A stretch of DNA of 64,000 nucleotides. Origin: CAVPUA01 sp963828015 (lineage in GTDB: Bacteria; Actinomycetota; Actinomycetes; Mycobacteriales; Jatrophihabitantaceae). How positions within the stretch are numbered: position 1 is the first letter of the stretch; each line of letters starts with the position of its first letter. Positions 25,533 to 33,461 of the stretch are shown in pieces. The stretch is from assembly GCA_963828015.1 (NCBI GenBank), contig CAWHCD010000006.1:62001-126000 (forward strand), written 5' to 3'. The notes beneath the pieces were generated by a model. That model saw only the letters and a list, made by a program, of their open reading frames with translations, was not told where the DNA came from and searched no databases. Position numbers and translations under genes: made by a program.

Positions 25533-26123
25533 ATGGCCACGGAGGAGAGCGTCGAAGAGCGTCGCGCCCGTTTCGAGCGCGATGCGCTGCCCTTCGTCGA
25601 CCAGCTCTACGCGGCCGCGATGCGGATGACCCGCAATCCCGCTGACGCCGAGGATCTGGTCCAGGAGACCTTCGTCAAGGCGTTCGCCGCCTTCCACCAG
25701 TTCACCGAGGGCACCAACCTCAAGGCCTGGCTGTACCGGATCCTGACCAACACGTTCATCAACACCTATCGCAAGAAGCAGCGTCAGCCCTTGGAGTCCA
25801 ACAGCGACACCGTCGAGGACTGGCAGTTGGCTCGGGCCGAATCGCACACGTCCACCGGATTGCGATCGGCAGAGATCGAGGCCCTGGACCATCTGCCCGA
25901 TTCCGACGTCAAGGACGCGCTGCAGCAGCTGCCGGAGGAGTTCCGGCTCGCTGTCTACCTAGCCGATGTCGAAGGTTTCGCCTACAAGGAGATAGCCGAG
26001 ATCATGGGTACTCCGATCGGGACCGTCATGTCGCGCCTGCACCGTGGGCGCCGTCAGCTGCAGGTCCTCTTGGCCGATTACGCGCGCGATCGTGGCCTGA
26101 TGCCAACCGGAGGAAAGTCGTGA
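25533..26123 (+). CDS. sigR: ECF RNA polymerase sigma factor, SigR/SigH type
   Basis: This 196-residue sigma factor directs the thiol-oxidative (disulfide) stress regulon. Region 2 reads FVDQLYAAAMRMTRNPADAEDLVQETFVKAF and LKAWLYRILTNTFINTYRKK; region 4 reads EEFRLAVYLADVEGFAYKEI and GTPIGTVMSRLHRGRRQL. The ATG at 25533 has GAGAGGA upstream. An in-frame ATG at 25419 with AAGGGA upstream would add 38 residues, as in the unstable long SigR' form of Streptomyces. The anti-sigma gene follows with a four-base overlap. The order sigR-rsrA-pdtaS-whiB1 matches mycobacterial sigH-rshA-pdtaS-whiB1. Confidence 0.95.
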   Translation: MATEESVEERRARFERDALPFVDQLYAAAMRMTRNPADAEDLVQETFVKAFAAFHQFTEGTNLKAWLYRILTNTFINTYRKKQRQPLESNSDTVEDWQLARAESHTSTGLRSAEIEALDHLPDSDVKDALQQLPEEFRLAVYLADVEGFAYKEIAEIMGTPIGTVMSRLHRGRRQLQVLLADYARDRGLMPTGGKS

Positions 26124-26419
26124 CCAGCCAGCCGCCGATGGGATTCGGTCCCGGGAACATCGACTGTGATGACGTACTCAAGGACGTCTTCCTGTTCATC
26201 GACGACGAGTCCGACCCAGCCGTGGTCGGCCGCATCCGCGAACACCTCGACGGCTGCGCGCCCTGCCTGCGCCAGTACGGACTCGAGCAGGACGTCAAGT
26301 CCCTCGTTGCCCGTTGTTGCGGCGGCGACCTCGCCCCCGCCAGCCTGCGGGACAGCATCCGGGTGCGTCTGACCGAGGCCGTCATCGAGACCTCCTACGT
26401 CGAGTACCGCGCCGACTAA
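26120..26419 (+). CDS. rsrA: Zinc-binding anti-sigma factor (RsrA/RshA type)
   Basis: This 99-residue thiol-switch anti-sigma factor begins at GTG 26120 within the sigR stop. The zinc motif is His42-x3-Cys46-x2-Cys49 (HLDGCAPC) with Cys16 26 residues before the His, the same spacing as RsrA (Cys11, His37, Cys41, Cys44). Oxidation of these cysteines should release zinc and SigR. An extra Cys pair (RCC, 66-67) is present. It is co-transcribed with sigR. Confidence 0.93.
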   Translation: MTSQPPMGFGPGNIDCDDVLKDVFLFIDDESDPAVVGRIREHLDGCAPCLRQYGLEQDVKSLVARCCGGDLAPASLRDSIRVRLTEAVIETSYVEYRAD

Positions 26420-26433
26420 AACCCCCACCGGCA

Positions 26434-27927
26434 ATGTCCGCGCTCTCTGATCTGCTGGCCGCGCGCACGACGCTGTCCGAGGAACAGGTCCGCCACGTCC
26501 AGCGCCTGGTCGGTGAATGGCAGCTGCTGGCTGACCTGTCCTTTGCCGACCTGCTGTTGTGGGTCGCGGTCGGCGAGGATGAACTGCTCTGCGTGGCCCA
26601 GTGCCGGCCGACGACCGGACCGACCGCGTACCTGCACGACCAGGTCGGTGAGCTGGTCTCCGGCGAACGGGCCGCACCGATGCACGTGGCGCTGCGCGAA
26701 GGGCGGATCTTTCGCGAGACCGACCCCAACTGGGACAGCGATCTGCCGATCCGCCGCGAGGCGATACCCGTCCGAAGCGGCGAGGACCTGTTCGCCGTGC
26801 TGGGCCGTGACAGCAATCTGGCCAGTATCCGCAGCCCGAGCCAGCTCGAGCTCGTCTATCTGCAGAGTGCGGCCGACCTGGCCGTGATGGTCGCGGACGG
26901 CACCTTTCCCGGCCAGACTCCCGACGGGGTCGAAGGATCCGGCCCACGGGTGGGCGACGGCGTGCTGCGGGTCGAGCAGGACGGCACGATCATCTACGCC
27001 AGCCCGAATGGCCTGTCGGCCTTGCGCCGGCTGGGCATCAACGGCCCGGTCCTGGGCGAACCCCTGGCCACCCTGACGAGTTCCATCGCCGATGACCCCT
27101 TCGACGCCAGTGATCTGGCCGAGGCGGTCGCGGCCGCCGTGGCCGGCGGCAGCCCCCTGAGCCTGGAGGTCGACGGCGGCGGCGCCACGGTGCTGTTCCG
27201 GGCCCTGCCGTTGCGCCCGCACGGCGAGCCCCTCGGGGCGCTGATCCTGATGCAGGACGTCACCGAGCTGCGTCGACGCGACCGGCAGATCCTGAGCAAG
27301 GACGCGACGATCCGCGAGATTCATCACCGGGTCAAGAACAACCTGCAGACCGTCGCCGCGCTGTTGCGCCTGCAGGCCCGACGCGTGGCGATCCCCGAGG
27401 CCCGCGAGGCCCTCGAGGAGTCGATGCGGCGGGTCAGCTCGATCGCGATGGTGCACGAGACCTTGTCGGTCTCGGTGGATGAGTCGGTCGATTTCGACGC
27501 GATCGTGGACCGGCTGCTGGGGATGCTCTCCGACGTCACCGGCTCGGCGGCGCACGTTGAACTCGGTCGCACCGGCACGTTCGGCGAGCTGGCCGCGGAG
27601 CAGGCAACCGCGCTGGTCCTGGTGCTCACCGAACTCGTCCAGAACGCCATCGAACACGGGTTCCGGCCTGGTCAGGCCGGCACGGCTCAGGTGCTGGCGA
27701 CTCGCTCGCGGGGACGGCTGACCGCCACCGTGATCGACAACGGTGCGGGCTTGCCGGCGGGCTTCAATGCCGATTCCACCGATCGGCTCGGCCTGCAGAT
27801 CGTGCGCACCCTGGTCGCCGCGGAGTTGGGCGGGACGATCGAGATTCGGAGTCGCTCAGACGGTCTCAGCGGCACAGAGGCGGTGCTGAACGTGCCGCTG
27901 GCGCGGCGGATGAGCAGCGTCGACTAG
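26434..27927 (+). CDS. pdtaS: Sensor histidine kinase, PdtaS type (HisKA_2/HWE)
   Basis: This 497-residue soluble histidine kinase has an N-terminal GAF-like H_kinase_N domain (about 1-150), a PAS domain (about 170-285), the HisKA_2 box HHRVKNNLQTVAALLRLQAR with the phosphorylated His near 297, and an ATPase domain (LTELVQNAIEHG, VIDNGAGLP, GLQIVRTL). In mycobacteria PdtaS signals to the RNA-binding antiterminator PdtaR; no such gene is adjacent here. The start at 26434 is 14 bases after rsrA. The position beside whiB1 matches mycobacterial synteny. Confidence 0.92.
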   Translation: MSALSDLLAARTTLSEEQVRHVQRLVGEWQLLADLSFADLLLWVAVGEDELLCVAQCRPTTGPTAYLHDQVGELVSGERAAPMHVALREGRIFRETDPNWDSDLPIRREAIPVRSGEDLFAVLGRDSNLASIRSPSQLELVYLQSAADLAVMVADGTFPGQTPDGVEGSGPRVGDGVLRVEQDGTIIYASPNGLSALRRLGINGPVLGEPLATLTSSIADDPFDASDLAEAVAAAVAGGSPLSLEVDGGGATVLFRALPLRPHGEPLGALILMQDVTELRRRDRQILSKDATIREIHHRVKNNLQTVAALLRLQARRVAIPEAREALEESMRRVSSIAMVHETLSVSVDESVDFDAIVDRLLGMLSDVTGSAAHVELGRTGTFGELAAEQATALVLVLTELVQNAIEHGFRPGQAGTAQVLATRSRGRLTATVIDNGAGLPAGFNADSTDRLGLQIVRTLVAAELGGTIEIRSRSDGLSGTEAVLNVPLARRMSSVD

Positions 27928-28175
27928 GCCAGCCGGGCGCGGGCGCGGGCGTTGCGGCGCTTGAGAGCGCGGCGCTCGTCTTCGGACAGCCCGCCCCAGA
28001 CACCGGCGTCCTGACCGCTCTCCAGCGCCCAGGCCAGGCAATCCTGAATGACCGGGCACCGTCGGCAAACGATCTTGGCCTGTTCGATCTGCAAGAGCGC
28101 GGGGCCGGTGTTCCCGATCGGGAAGAACAGCTCCGGGTCCTCGTCACGGCAGATCGCGCGGTGACGCCAATCCAT
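27924..28175 (-). CDS. whiB1: Iron-sulfur regulator WhiB1
   Basis: This 83-residue WhiB-like protein begins MDWRHRAICRDEDPELFFPI. The four cluster cysteines are Cys9, Cys37, Cys40 and Cys46 (CRRCP and QDC), the same positions as in mycobacterial WhiB1. The beta-turn GVWGGLSEDERRALKRR and a basic Arg-rich tail complete the family. It would bind sigma region 4 and respond to nitric oxide. Its 3' end overlaps pdtaS by four bases tail to tail. A CRP-like palindrome lies about 80 bases upstream. Confidence 0.95.
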   Translation of the reverse strand: MDWRHRAICRDEDPELFFPIGNTGPALLQIEQAKIVCRRCPVIQDCLAWALESGQDAGVWGGLSEDERRALKRRNARARARLA

Positions 28176-28256
28176 GGGGTAACTCTCTCTCGGGGGTTGG
28201 TGCAATGGCTGGGAAGTAGGCGGGAGTGCGGTCTCGCACGGTCGTCGTCGACCGCT

Positions 28257-28272
28257 TGTGAATTCTTTCACG
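28257..28272. promoter_or_regulatory. Candidate CRP/FNR-family binding site upstream of whiB1
   Basis: TGTGAATTCTTTCACG reads TGTGA-N6-TCACG, one base from the TGTGA-N6-TCACA consensus. It is centred about 90 bases upstream of the whiB1 start codon. The mycobacterial whiB1 promoter is known to be controlled by the CRP protein Rv3676, so this site is credible. Confidence 0.55.
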
Positions 28273-28480
28273 AGCTGCCCGGAGATTCAAGGGAAATGGG
28301 CAACGTCGCAGATCACAGCCGCCCCGCGGGTGGTTTACCCGGTATTAGCCGGGCCTGGGAGGGCTTCGTGCTCAACCAGAGTCGCCGATATCGCCGCGAG
28401 CGGCAAGGGGTAGAACCGCCAGACTCAGGAAGTTGACCCCAAGAAAACCATGATGAAGCTGGTGTTAACCGTTAAATCGG

Positions 28481-29401
28481 CTATACGAGAACGTAAAGCG
28501 CGTCTTTCGTGCAGCTGAACTCGACGACCTCCTGCGGCCCCACCAGGTCGCCGTCGACCTGCAGCATCTGCGGTGTTCGTGAGCGCAGCTGGAAGCTCGG
28601 CACGTCGTGCAGCAACACCGTGGCCCGTCCGGGCGAGGACGGCTTCTTGCGGGCCATCTTGTTGATCCCCCAGAGCACACCGGGGACGCGCATCCGCCGG
28701 CGGGCGTAGACGTCGAGATGATCGTCGAAGGACGCGTTCGGGGTCGGCCGCAGCGGGCGCTCGCCGAGGTAGGTCCATGGATCGGTGTTGTTCACGATGG
28801 CGAGGTACAGACCGTCGATGACCTGGCCGTCCGGTAGTTCGATGGAGATCTCGGGATGGCGGCGGTCGCTGTCGAAGAACTGCTGCAGGCCCGCGCGAAG
28901 GTACAGGGCGTCGGTCGAGGCCTTGCCCCGTGCGCGGTACTTCTCGACCCGGGCGATCACCGCCGCATCCAGCCCGACCCCGGCGGTGAAGGTGAACCAG
29001 CGGTCGTCGGCGCGGGCCACGCTGATGGCCCGGCGCCGGTTGTGGCGCACGGCGTCGAGGAGGATGCCGGTGGCCTCGATCGGATCGTTGGGCAGGCCGA
29101 GGGCGCGGGCGAAGACGTTGGTCGAACCGGCCGGGACGACTCCGAACGCTGGAACCTGATCATGGACGCCGTCGGTCAGCAGCCCGTTGACGACCTCGTT
29201 GACCGTGCCGTCCCCGCCCAGTGCCACCACCAGATCGACCCCGTCCCGCATCGCCCGACAGGCCAGCGCCGCGGCGTGCCCGCGATTGCGCGTGAACTCG
29301 ATCTGTGGGTCGGCGATGCTGCTCAGGGCGTGCGCGAGAACGTCGCGCTGCCGCTCGGTGGTCGCGGTCGCGCGCGGATTGACGACGACCAGGGCCCGCA
29401 C
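28481..29401 (-). CDS. Diacylglycerol/lipid kinase family protein
   Basis: This 306-residue protein has the DAGK catalytic domain: MRALVVVNPRATATTERQRD, then VDLVVALGGDGTVNEVVNGL with the GGDGT nucleotide motif, and FGVVPAGSTNVFARALGLP. A C-terminal beta-sandwich follows. The mycobacterial homologue also lies next to whiB1. It would phosphorylate diacylglycerol or a related lipid at the membrane; the exact lipid is unknown. Confidence 0.88.
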   Translation of the reverse strand: MRALVVVNPRATATTERQRDVLAHALSSIADPQIEFTRNRGHAAALACRAMRDGVDLVVALGGDGTVNEVVNGLLTDGVHDQVPAFGVVPAGSTNVFARALGLPNDPIEATGILLDAVRHNRRRAISVARADDRWFTFTAGVGLDAAVIARVEKYRARGKASTDALYLRAGLQQFFDSDRRHPEISIELPDGQVIDGLYLAIVNNTDPWTYLGERPLRPTPNASFDDHLDVYARRRMRVPGVLWGINKMARKKPSSPGRATVLLHDVPSFQLRSRTPQMLQVDGDLVGPQEVVEFSCTKDALYVLV

Positions 29402-29456
29402 TCGCGCAGCCTACCGTCGTCGGGACGGGCGTCCGGCAGCGAATAGGGTGCTGGGC

Positions 29457-29855
29457 GTGCCCGTCAACTTCTCGACCCTGCCCGTGCAGCTGCGGGTCGC
29501 GGTCGGGCTGGTCCTGCTCCAGGCGCTGGCCATGGTCGGGCTCGCGGCCCTGCTGTTCGTCAAGGCGTTCACCGATCACCCCCACAGCCTGGCTGCCGCG
29601 CTGCTCGGGGCCGGGCTGGCCCTGCTGGCCGGTGCCGTCCTGGCGCTGTGTGCCCGCGGGCTGGCCGCGCTGAATCCGTCGGCCCGCTCGCCGATCGTGG
29701 TCATCGAGGTGTGCGCCTTGCCGGTGAGCTACAGCCTGGGCTTTCAGGCCGGCTTGATCGGTATCGGGGCGCCGATCCTGGTCGTCGCCCTCGCAGTGCT
29801 CTACCTGGTCTTCACCCCGCCGGTACGCGAGGTCCTGGACCGCGAGATCCGCTAG
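29457..29855 (+). CDS. Integral membrane protein with four predicted helices, unknown function
   Basis: This protein of about 132 residues starts at GTG 29457 (VPVNFSTLPVQLRVAVGLVL). Four hydrophobic segments are visible: VGLVLLQALAMVGLAALLFV, LLGAGLALLAGAVLALCARG, PIVVIEVCALPVSYSLGFQ and GAPILVVALAVLYLVF. It is divergent from the lipid kinase and overlaps the sigma-factor gene tail to tail by four bases. No family function is known. Confidence 0.65.
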   Translation: MPVNFSTLPVQLRVAVGLVLLQALAMVGLAALLFVKAFTDHPHSLAAALLGAGLALLAGAVLALCARGLAALNPSARSPIVVIEVCALPVSYSLGFQAGLIGIGAPILVVALAVLYLVFTPPVREVLDREIR

Positions 29856-30661
29856 GGCGTCAGCCCCTCGCGCAACTGGGCCAAGCTGCGAGCGACCAGG
29901 CGCGACACCTGCATCTGCGAGACGCCGACGATCTCGGCGATCTCGGTCTGGGTCTTGCCGGCGACGAAGCGCAACAGCAGGATCTGGCGCTCGCGCTCGG
30001 GTAGCGACTCGAGCATCGGGCGCAGCATCGCGCGCTGCTCGACCTGTTCGAGTCGCTCGTCGATCATGCCGATGATCGGGTTGTCCGACGGATCGCGGCC
30101 CGGCTCGGCCAGGGACTCCAGCGGCAGTCCGGCGTAGGCGCGCGAGACATCCAGCGCCTCCACCACGTCGTCCTCGCTGGCGCCGATGCGCTCGGCCAGT
30201 TCGCGCACGGTCGGTGCCCGCCGCAGTTCCTGGGACAGCTCCGAGCGGGCCGTCGCGATGCTCGTCTGCAGCTCTTGCGCGCGCCGCGGGACGCGGACCA
30301 GCCAGCCGACGTCGCGGAAGTGCCGCTTGATCTCCCCGAGGATCGTCGGCGTCGCATAGGTCGAGAACTCGAGTCCCCGTTCAGGTTCGAAGCGGTCGAT
30401 GGCCTTGATCAGGCCGATGCTGCCGACCTGGACCAGATCGGGCAACGGCTCGTTGCGGCCGGCGAAGCGTCGGGCCAGGTGCTCCACGAGCGGGAGGTGG
30501 AGTTCGGCCAGGCGCTCCCGCAGCACCTGGCGTCTGGTCGCGTCGATGCCGGGCGTGTGCAGCTCGACGAGCAGCCGTGAGGCTTCCGCGCGGTTGCTCG
30601 CCACGCGGGCCGCTCGTGACTCACCAGCCGATTCGGTTTCGGAACTGGGAGGCCTGCTCAC
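29852..30661 (-). CDS. SigB/SigF/SigG-type alternative sigma factor
   Basis: This 269-residue sigma factor of the stress/sporulation group lacks region 1.1. Region 2 reads PDLVQVGSIGLIKAIDRFEPERG and EFSTYATPTILGEIKRHFRD; region 3 reads RRAPTVRELAERIGASEDD; region 4 reads LPERERQILLLRFVAGKTQTEIAEIVG. It starts at GTG 30661, overlapping the end of an RsbW-like anti-sigma gene by four bases, so the pair is one operon and the sigma factor is held by that kinase. General stress control is likely. Confidence 0.92.
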   Translation of the reverse strand: MSRPPSSETESAGESRAARVASNRAEASRLLVELHTPGIDATRRQVLRERLAELHLPLVEHLARRFAGRNEPLPDLVQVGSIGLIKAIDRFEPERGLEFSTYATPTILGEIKRHFRDVGWLVRVPRRAQELQTSIATARSELSQELRRAPTVRELAERIGASEDDVVEALDVSRAYAGLPLESLAEPGRDPSDNPIIGMIDERLEQVEQRAMLRPMLESLPERERQILLLRFVAGKTQTEIAEIVGVSQMQVSRLVARSLAQLREGLTP

Positions 30662-31065
30662 GCGCTGCGATCCTCGCTGTTCTCACGGCGCTTGGTCAGC
30701 TCGATCGATACCCGCCCATCGTGACCGGTCACCTGCACCGCGCTCGCGAGGGCGTCGAGCACCGTCCAGCCGAATCCGTCCCGGTTGAGTGTGGTGCCGG
30801 GCCGCGCGGCCAGCGAGGCGACGACGACGAGTTCGCCCGGGGCCAGGACGAAGTCGGCCGACAACGCGGTGTCGGCGACTGCCATGGGCAGCAGCAACGC
30901 GCACGCCTCGTCGACGGCGATGCGCAGGTCTTCGATCTCGTCCAGGGTGAGGTCGCACCGAGCGGCCAACCCGGCGGTGACCGATCGCAGGACGGCGACG
31001 TAGGCGCTGTCGGCCGGTACCCGTAGCTCGACGGTCGCACTGGACTGTTGCACCGGGTCGGACAC
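30658..31065 (-). CDS. RsbW-like anti-sigma factor (serine kinase, HATPase fold)
   Basis: This 135-residue GHKL-fold protein has the helix with LTLDEIEDLRIAVDEACALLL (N-box region with the Glu/Asp for ATP-Mg) and a C-terminal GFGWTVLDALASAVQV region. The GTG at 31065 is chosen because AGGAGG lies just upstream; the longer frame to 31275 is unlikely. It is translationally coupled to the following sigma-factor gene. Anti-anti-sigma and phosphatase partners are not in the window. Confidence 0.88.
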   Translation of the reverse strand: MSDPVQQSSATVELRVPADSAYVAVLRSVTAGLAARCDLTLDEIEDLRIAVDEACALLLPMAVADTALSADFVLAPGELVVVASLAARPGTTLNRDGFGWTVLDALASAVQVTGHDGRVSIELTKRRENSEDRSA

Positions 31066-31148
31066 GACGCCTCCTGAGATGGCTAGAGCGGTCTCATGAT
31101 CTTGCCCGGGACGGGGGCACCGGGAAACAGCGGGCGCCCCCGAACTCG

Positions 31149-31799
31149 CTATTGAACCGGATTGGGCAGGTTCCAGTGCGCGATGACCGGGCCGCCGTGC
31201 TCGGCCCCGAGCTGGCTGGTCGATGCGGTACCCAGGCTCAGATGGGCCCCGCCGCTGACCGGCAAACCGATCCACCGCGCGGCGAGAACCCGGCAGATGT
31301 GCGCGTGGGCGACAAGGACGACCGGTCCGTGCACGGTCGTGCTGAGGGCCCGCAGCAGGACCCGATCGGCGCGCTCGGCCACGTCCGGCGCGCTCTCACC
31401 ATTCGGGACACCGTCGGCGAAGACGGTCCAGTTCGCGTTTCCGAGTGCGCGGATCTGCGGCGTCGTCAGTCCCTCGTAGTCGCCGTAGTCCCACTCGGCC
31501 AGGTCCGGATCGATGGCGTCGACGGCCAAGCCGGCCAGCTCGGCCGTCTGCCGTGCCCGCACGCGAGGGCTGCTCAGGACCAAGGCCGGTCGCAGCCGCG
31601 CCAACGCCGGGCGCAGCGCTCGGGCCTGCTCCTCGCCCAGCTCGGTCAGCGCGATGTCGGTGCGCCCGGTGTGGCGGCCCGAGCGACTCCATTCGGTCTC
31701 GCCGTGGCGTACCAGCCAGATCGCGGTGCTGGTGGGGAGCGCTTGCGGCACGGCGAAGGCCGGCTCCGTGTCGGGGCCGGCCTTCGTCGAGTTGCTCAT
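31149..31799 (-). CDS. Histidine phosphatase superfamily protein (phosphoglycerate-mutase-like)
   Basis: This 216-residue protein has the catalytic motif LVRHGETEWSRSGRHTGRTD (RHG His as phospho-acceptor), the second Arg in LVLSSPRVRARQTAEL, a Glu in LAEWDYGDYEGL and the second His in VLVAHAHICRVLAA. This fits small-molecule acid phosphatases rather than glycolytic dPGM. It lies 10 bases downstream of sodN and may share its transcript. The substrate is unknown. Confidence 0.88.
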   Translation of the reverse strand: MSNSTKAGPDTEPAFAVPQALPTSTAIWLVRHGETEWSRSGRHTGRTDIALTELGEEQARALRPALARLRPALVLSSPRVRARQTAELAGLAVDAIDPDLAEWDYGDYEGLTTPQIRALGNANWTVFADGVPNGESAPDVAERADRVLLRALSTTVHGPVVLVAHAHICRVLAARWIGLPVSGGAHLSLGTASTSQLGAEHGGPVIAHWNLPNPVQ

Positions 31800-31809
31800 C
31801 GGATCGAGA

Positions 31810-32208
31810 TCAGGCGGCCTTCTTGGTCTCCCAGAAGATCGTGTCGATCTCGGCGATCAGGTCGAGCAGCTTCTGTCCCTCGGCCGGGTCGACCGAGGCC
31901 TTGCCACCGGCCGCGCCGGCTTCCTTGGTCGCGCGGTTGAACAGGTCATGCAGCTGCGGGTACTTCTCGAAGTGCGGCGGCTTGAAGTAGTCGGTCCACA
32001 GCACCCAGAGGTGGTGCTTCACCAAGTCCGCGCGCTGTTCCTTGATCAGCAGCGCGCGGGTGCGGAACACCGGGTCCTCATTGGCTTGGTACTTCTCCTG
32101 GATCGCCTTGACGGATTCGGCCTCGATTCGAGCCTGGGCCGGGTCGTAGACGCCGCAGGGCAGATCGCAGTGTGCGTGGGCAATCAGCGTTCGGGCGAAG
32201 ATGCGCAT
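31810..32208 (-). CDS. sodN: Nickel superoxide dismutase precursor
   Basis: NiSOD converts superoxide to peroxide and oxygen. The precursor has 132 residues. A 12-residue propeptide (MRIFARTLIAHA) precedes the nickel hook HCDLPCGVYDPAQARIE, where His13, Cys14 and Cys18 become His1, Cys2 and Cys6 of the mature enzyme. The rest matches the four-helix fold (KEQRADLVKHHLWVLWTDYF, IFWETKKAA at the end). AGGAGG precedes the start. The maturation protease gene is divergent, 127 bases away. Expression is probably nickel-controlled (Nur-like), but I could not define the operator. Confidence 0.97.
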   Translation of the reverse strand: MRIFARTLIAHAHCDLPCGVYDPAQARIEAESVKAIQEKYQANEDPVFRTRALLIKEQRADLVKHHLWVLWTDYFKPPHFEKYPQLHDLFNRATKEAGAAGGKASVDPAEGQKLLDLIAEIDTIFWETKKAA

Positions 32209-32335
32209 GAACAGTGCCTCCTAGAGCCACATGTGAGGTGAAACGTGAGTCGTTTGCGACCCTACTACCGTCGTCTTTCCGCTTGGCCCCGGGTTCGGCG
32301 AAATCGGTGCGGGAGAATGGCGTGGTGAGGATCTG

Positions 32336-32644
32336 GTGATCGGCTGGCGCCTTATTCGCGTGTCCGGACCGTCGATGGTGCCCACGCTCAAGGACGGAGA
32401 TCTGCTACTGGTCCGCCTGACCCGCCGGGCCGAGCCGGGCCAGGTCGTGCTCGCCCGCTTCCGCTCCATGCCCGATCGCCTGGTGCTCAAGCGGGTCGTT
32501 CGCTACGACGAGGACGGCGCCGAGTTGGTCAGCGACAACCCCTTTGCCGGAGGCGACAGTGCCACGCACGGGCTGGCCGACGTATACGGCCGCGTACGGC
32601 TGCGGCACCGGGCCGGAAGCCTAGGCCTGCATCGGGTTCGCTAG
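32336..32644 (+). CDS. sodX: NiSOD maturation protease (S26 signal-peptidase family)
   Basis: This 102-residue serine/lysine protease would cut the SodN propeptide to free His1. It starts at GTG 32336. The catalytic Ser is in RVSGPSMVPTL (Ser13) and the Lys in RLVLKRVV. The DGDLLLV and VSDNP strands match the signal-peptidase fold. There is no obvious membrane anchor, as is usual for SodX. It is divergent from sodN and overlaps the rmlC-like gene tail to tail by 24 bases. Confidence 0.9.
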   Translation: MIGWRLIRVSGPSMVPTLKDGDLLLVRLTRRAEPGQVVLARFRSMPDRLVLKRVVRYDEDGAELVSDNPFAGGDSATHGLADVYGRVRLRHRAGSLGLHRVR

Positions 32645-33232
32645 CGAGCGGTAGAAGGCCTGGCAGGCGTCCCAGGTCGGCAGCAGGCCCTGCTCGCGGG
32701 CCTGAAGCAAGCTCGGCGCCTGCTCGTCCTTGTCCGAGAGCAGCGGCTCGATGTCACTCGGCCAGGGCAGCTCCAGCGCCTGGTCCAGCGGGTTGATGCC
32801 GAACTCGCGGCCGGGGTTGTATCCGGTGGAGCACAGGTAGGTCACCACGCTGTCGTCGGCCAGGGCCATGAATGCGTGGCCCAGCCCCTCCCGCAAGTAG
32901 ACCGCTCGGCGATCGACATCGTCGAGGCGGACCGAGTCGACCGCGCCGAACGTCGGGGAGCCGACGCGGATGTCGATGATGACGTCGAGCACCGCGCCCT
33001 TGGGGCAGTAGACGTACTTGGCCTGGCTCGGCGGCACGGCCGCGAAGTGGATACCCCGCAGCACGCCACGCCGCGAGATCGAATGGTTGGCCTGCGCGAT
33101 CGAGAACGGGTGGCCCACCGCTTGCTCGAACTCATCAGCCTTGAACCACTCCAGGAACGCACCCCGGTCGTCACCGAAGACCCGTGGGGTGAACTCCCAC
33201 GCGCCACTGATCGCCAGCTCTCTCACCTGCAC
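32621..33232 (-). CDS. rmlC: dTDP-4-dehydrorhamnose 3,5-epimerase family protein
   Basis: This 203-residue cupin-type epimerase has DDRGAFLEWFKADEFEQAVG, ISRRGVLRGIHF (His of the active site), AKYVYCPKGAVLDVIIDIR, the catalytic Tyr region RAVYLREGLGHAFMAL and TYLCSTGYNP. These match RmlC, which makes dTDP-4-dehydro-L-rhamnose for cell-wall sugars. rmlA, B and D are not nearby, so the sugar pathway is inferred from family only. Confidence 0.88.
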   Translation of the reverse strand: MQVRELAISGAWEFTPRVFGDDRGAFLEWFKADEFEQAVGHPFSIAQANHSISRRGVLRGIHFAAVPPSQAKYVYCPKGAVLDVIIDIRVGSPTFGAVDSVRLDDVDRRAVYLREGLGHAFMALADDSVVTYLCSTGYNPGREFGINPLDQALELPWPSDIEPLLSDKDEQAPSLLQAREQGLLPTWDACQAFYRSLANPMQA

Positions 33233-33417
33233 GGGGGGTCACGCTATCAATGGACGCGGGTGGCACCGTTGGGTGCGATGTCTCGGCCCCCGGCGTCAAG
33301 ATCAAAGGCGCGTCGACGAGGGCCTGCGCGCTGGCCGCCCACCACCTTCGGGCCGCCTGCCGATTGTCCTGCGCGCTTCAAGATCAAGAGAATTCCCTGT
33401 TATATCTGGGGAATCGC

Positions 33418-33461
33418 TTGCCTTGTCCGTCTTTAGTCGGTATAGTCGAACGTATGTTCGA
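33418..33461 (+). promoter_or_regulatory. SOS promoter with LexA box overlapping a leaderless start
   Basis: TTGCCT (33418-33423), a 17-base spacer and TATAGT (33441-33446) form a good sigma70-type promoter. TCGAACGTATGTTCGA at 33446-33461 is a perfect match to the actinobacterial SOS box TCGAAC-N4-GTTCGA. It touches the -10 and covers the ATG at 33454, so transcription would start at or next to the ATG (leaderless). LexA binding would block initiation. Confidence 0.85.

Noticed and set aside
30658..31140. SigB/F-type autoregulatory promoter (GTTT, 17 bases, GGGCAA) before the rsbW-like gene
   Set aside because: The -10 element differs from GGGTAT and the spacer is long; the match is too weak to list as a feature.
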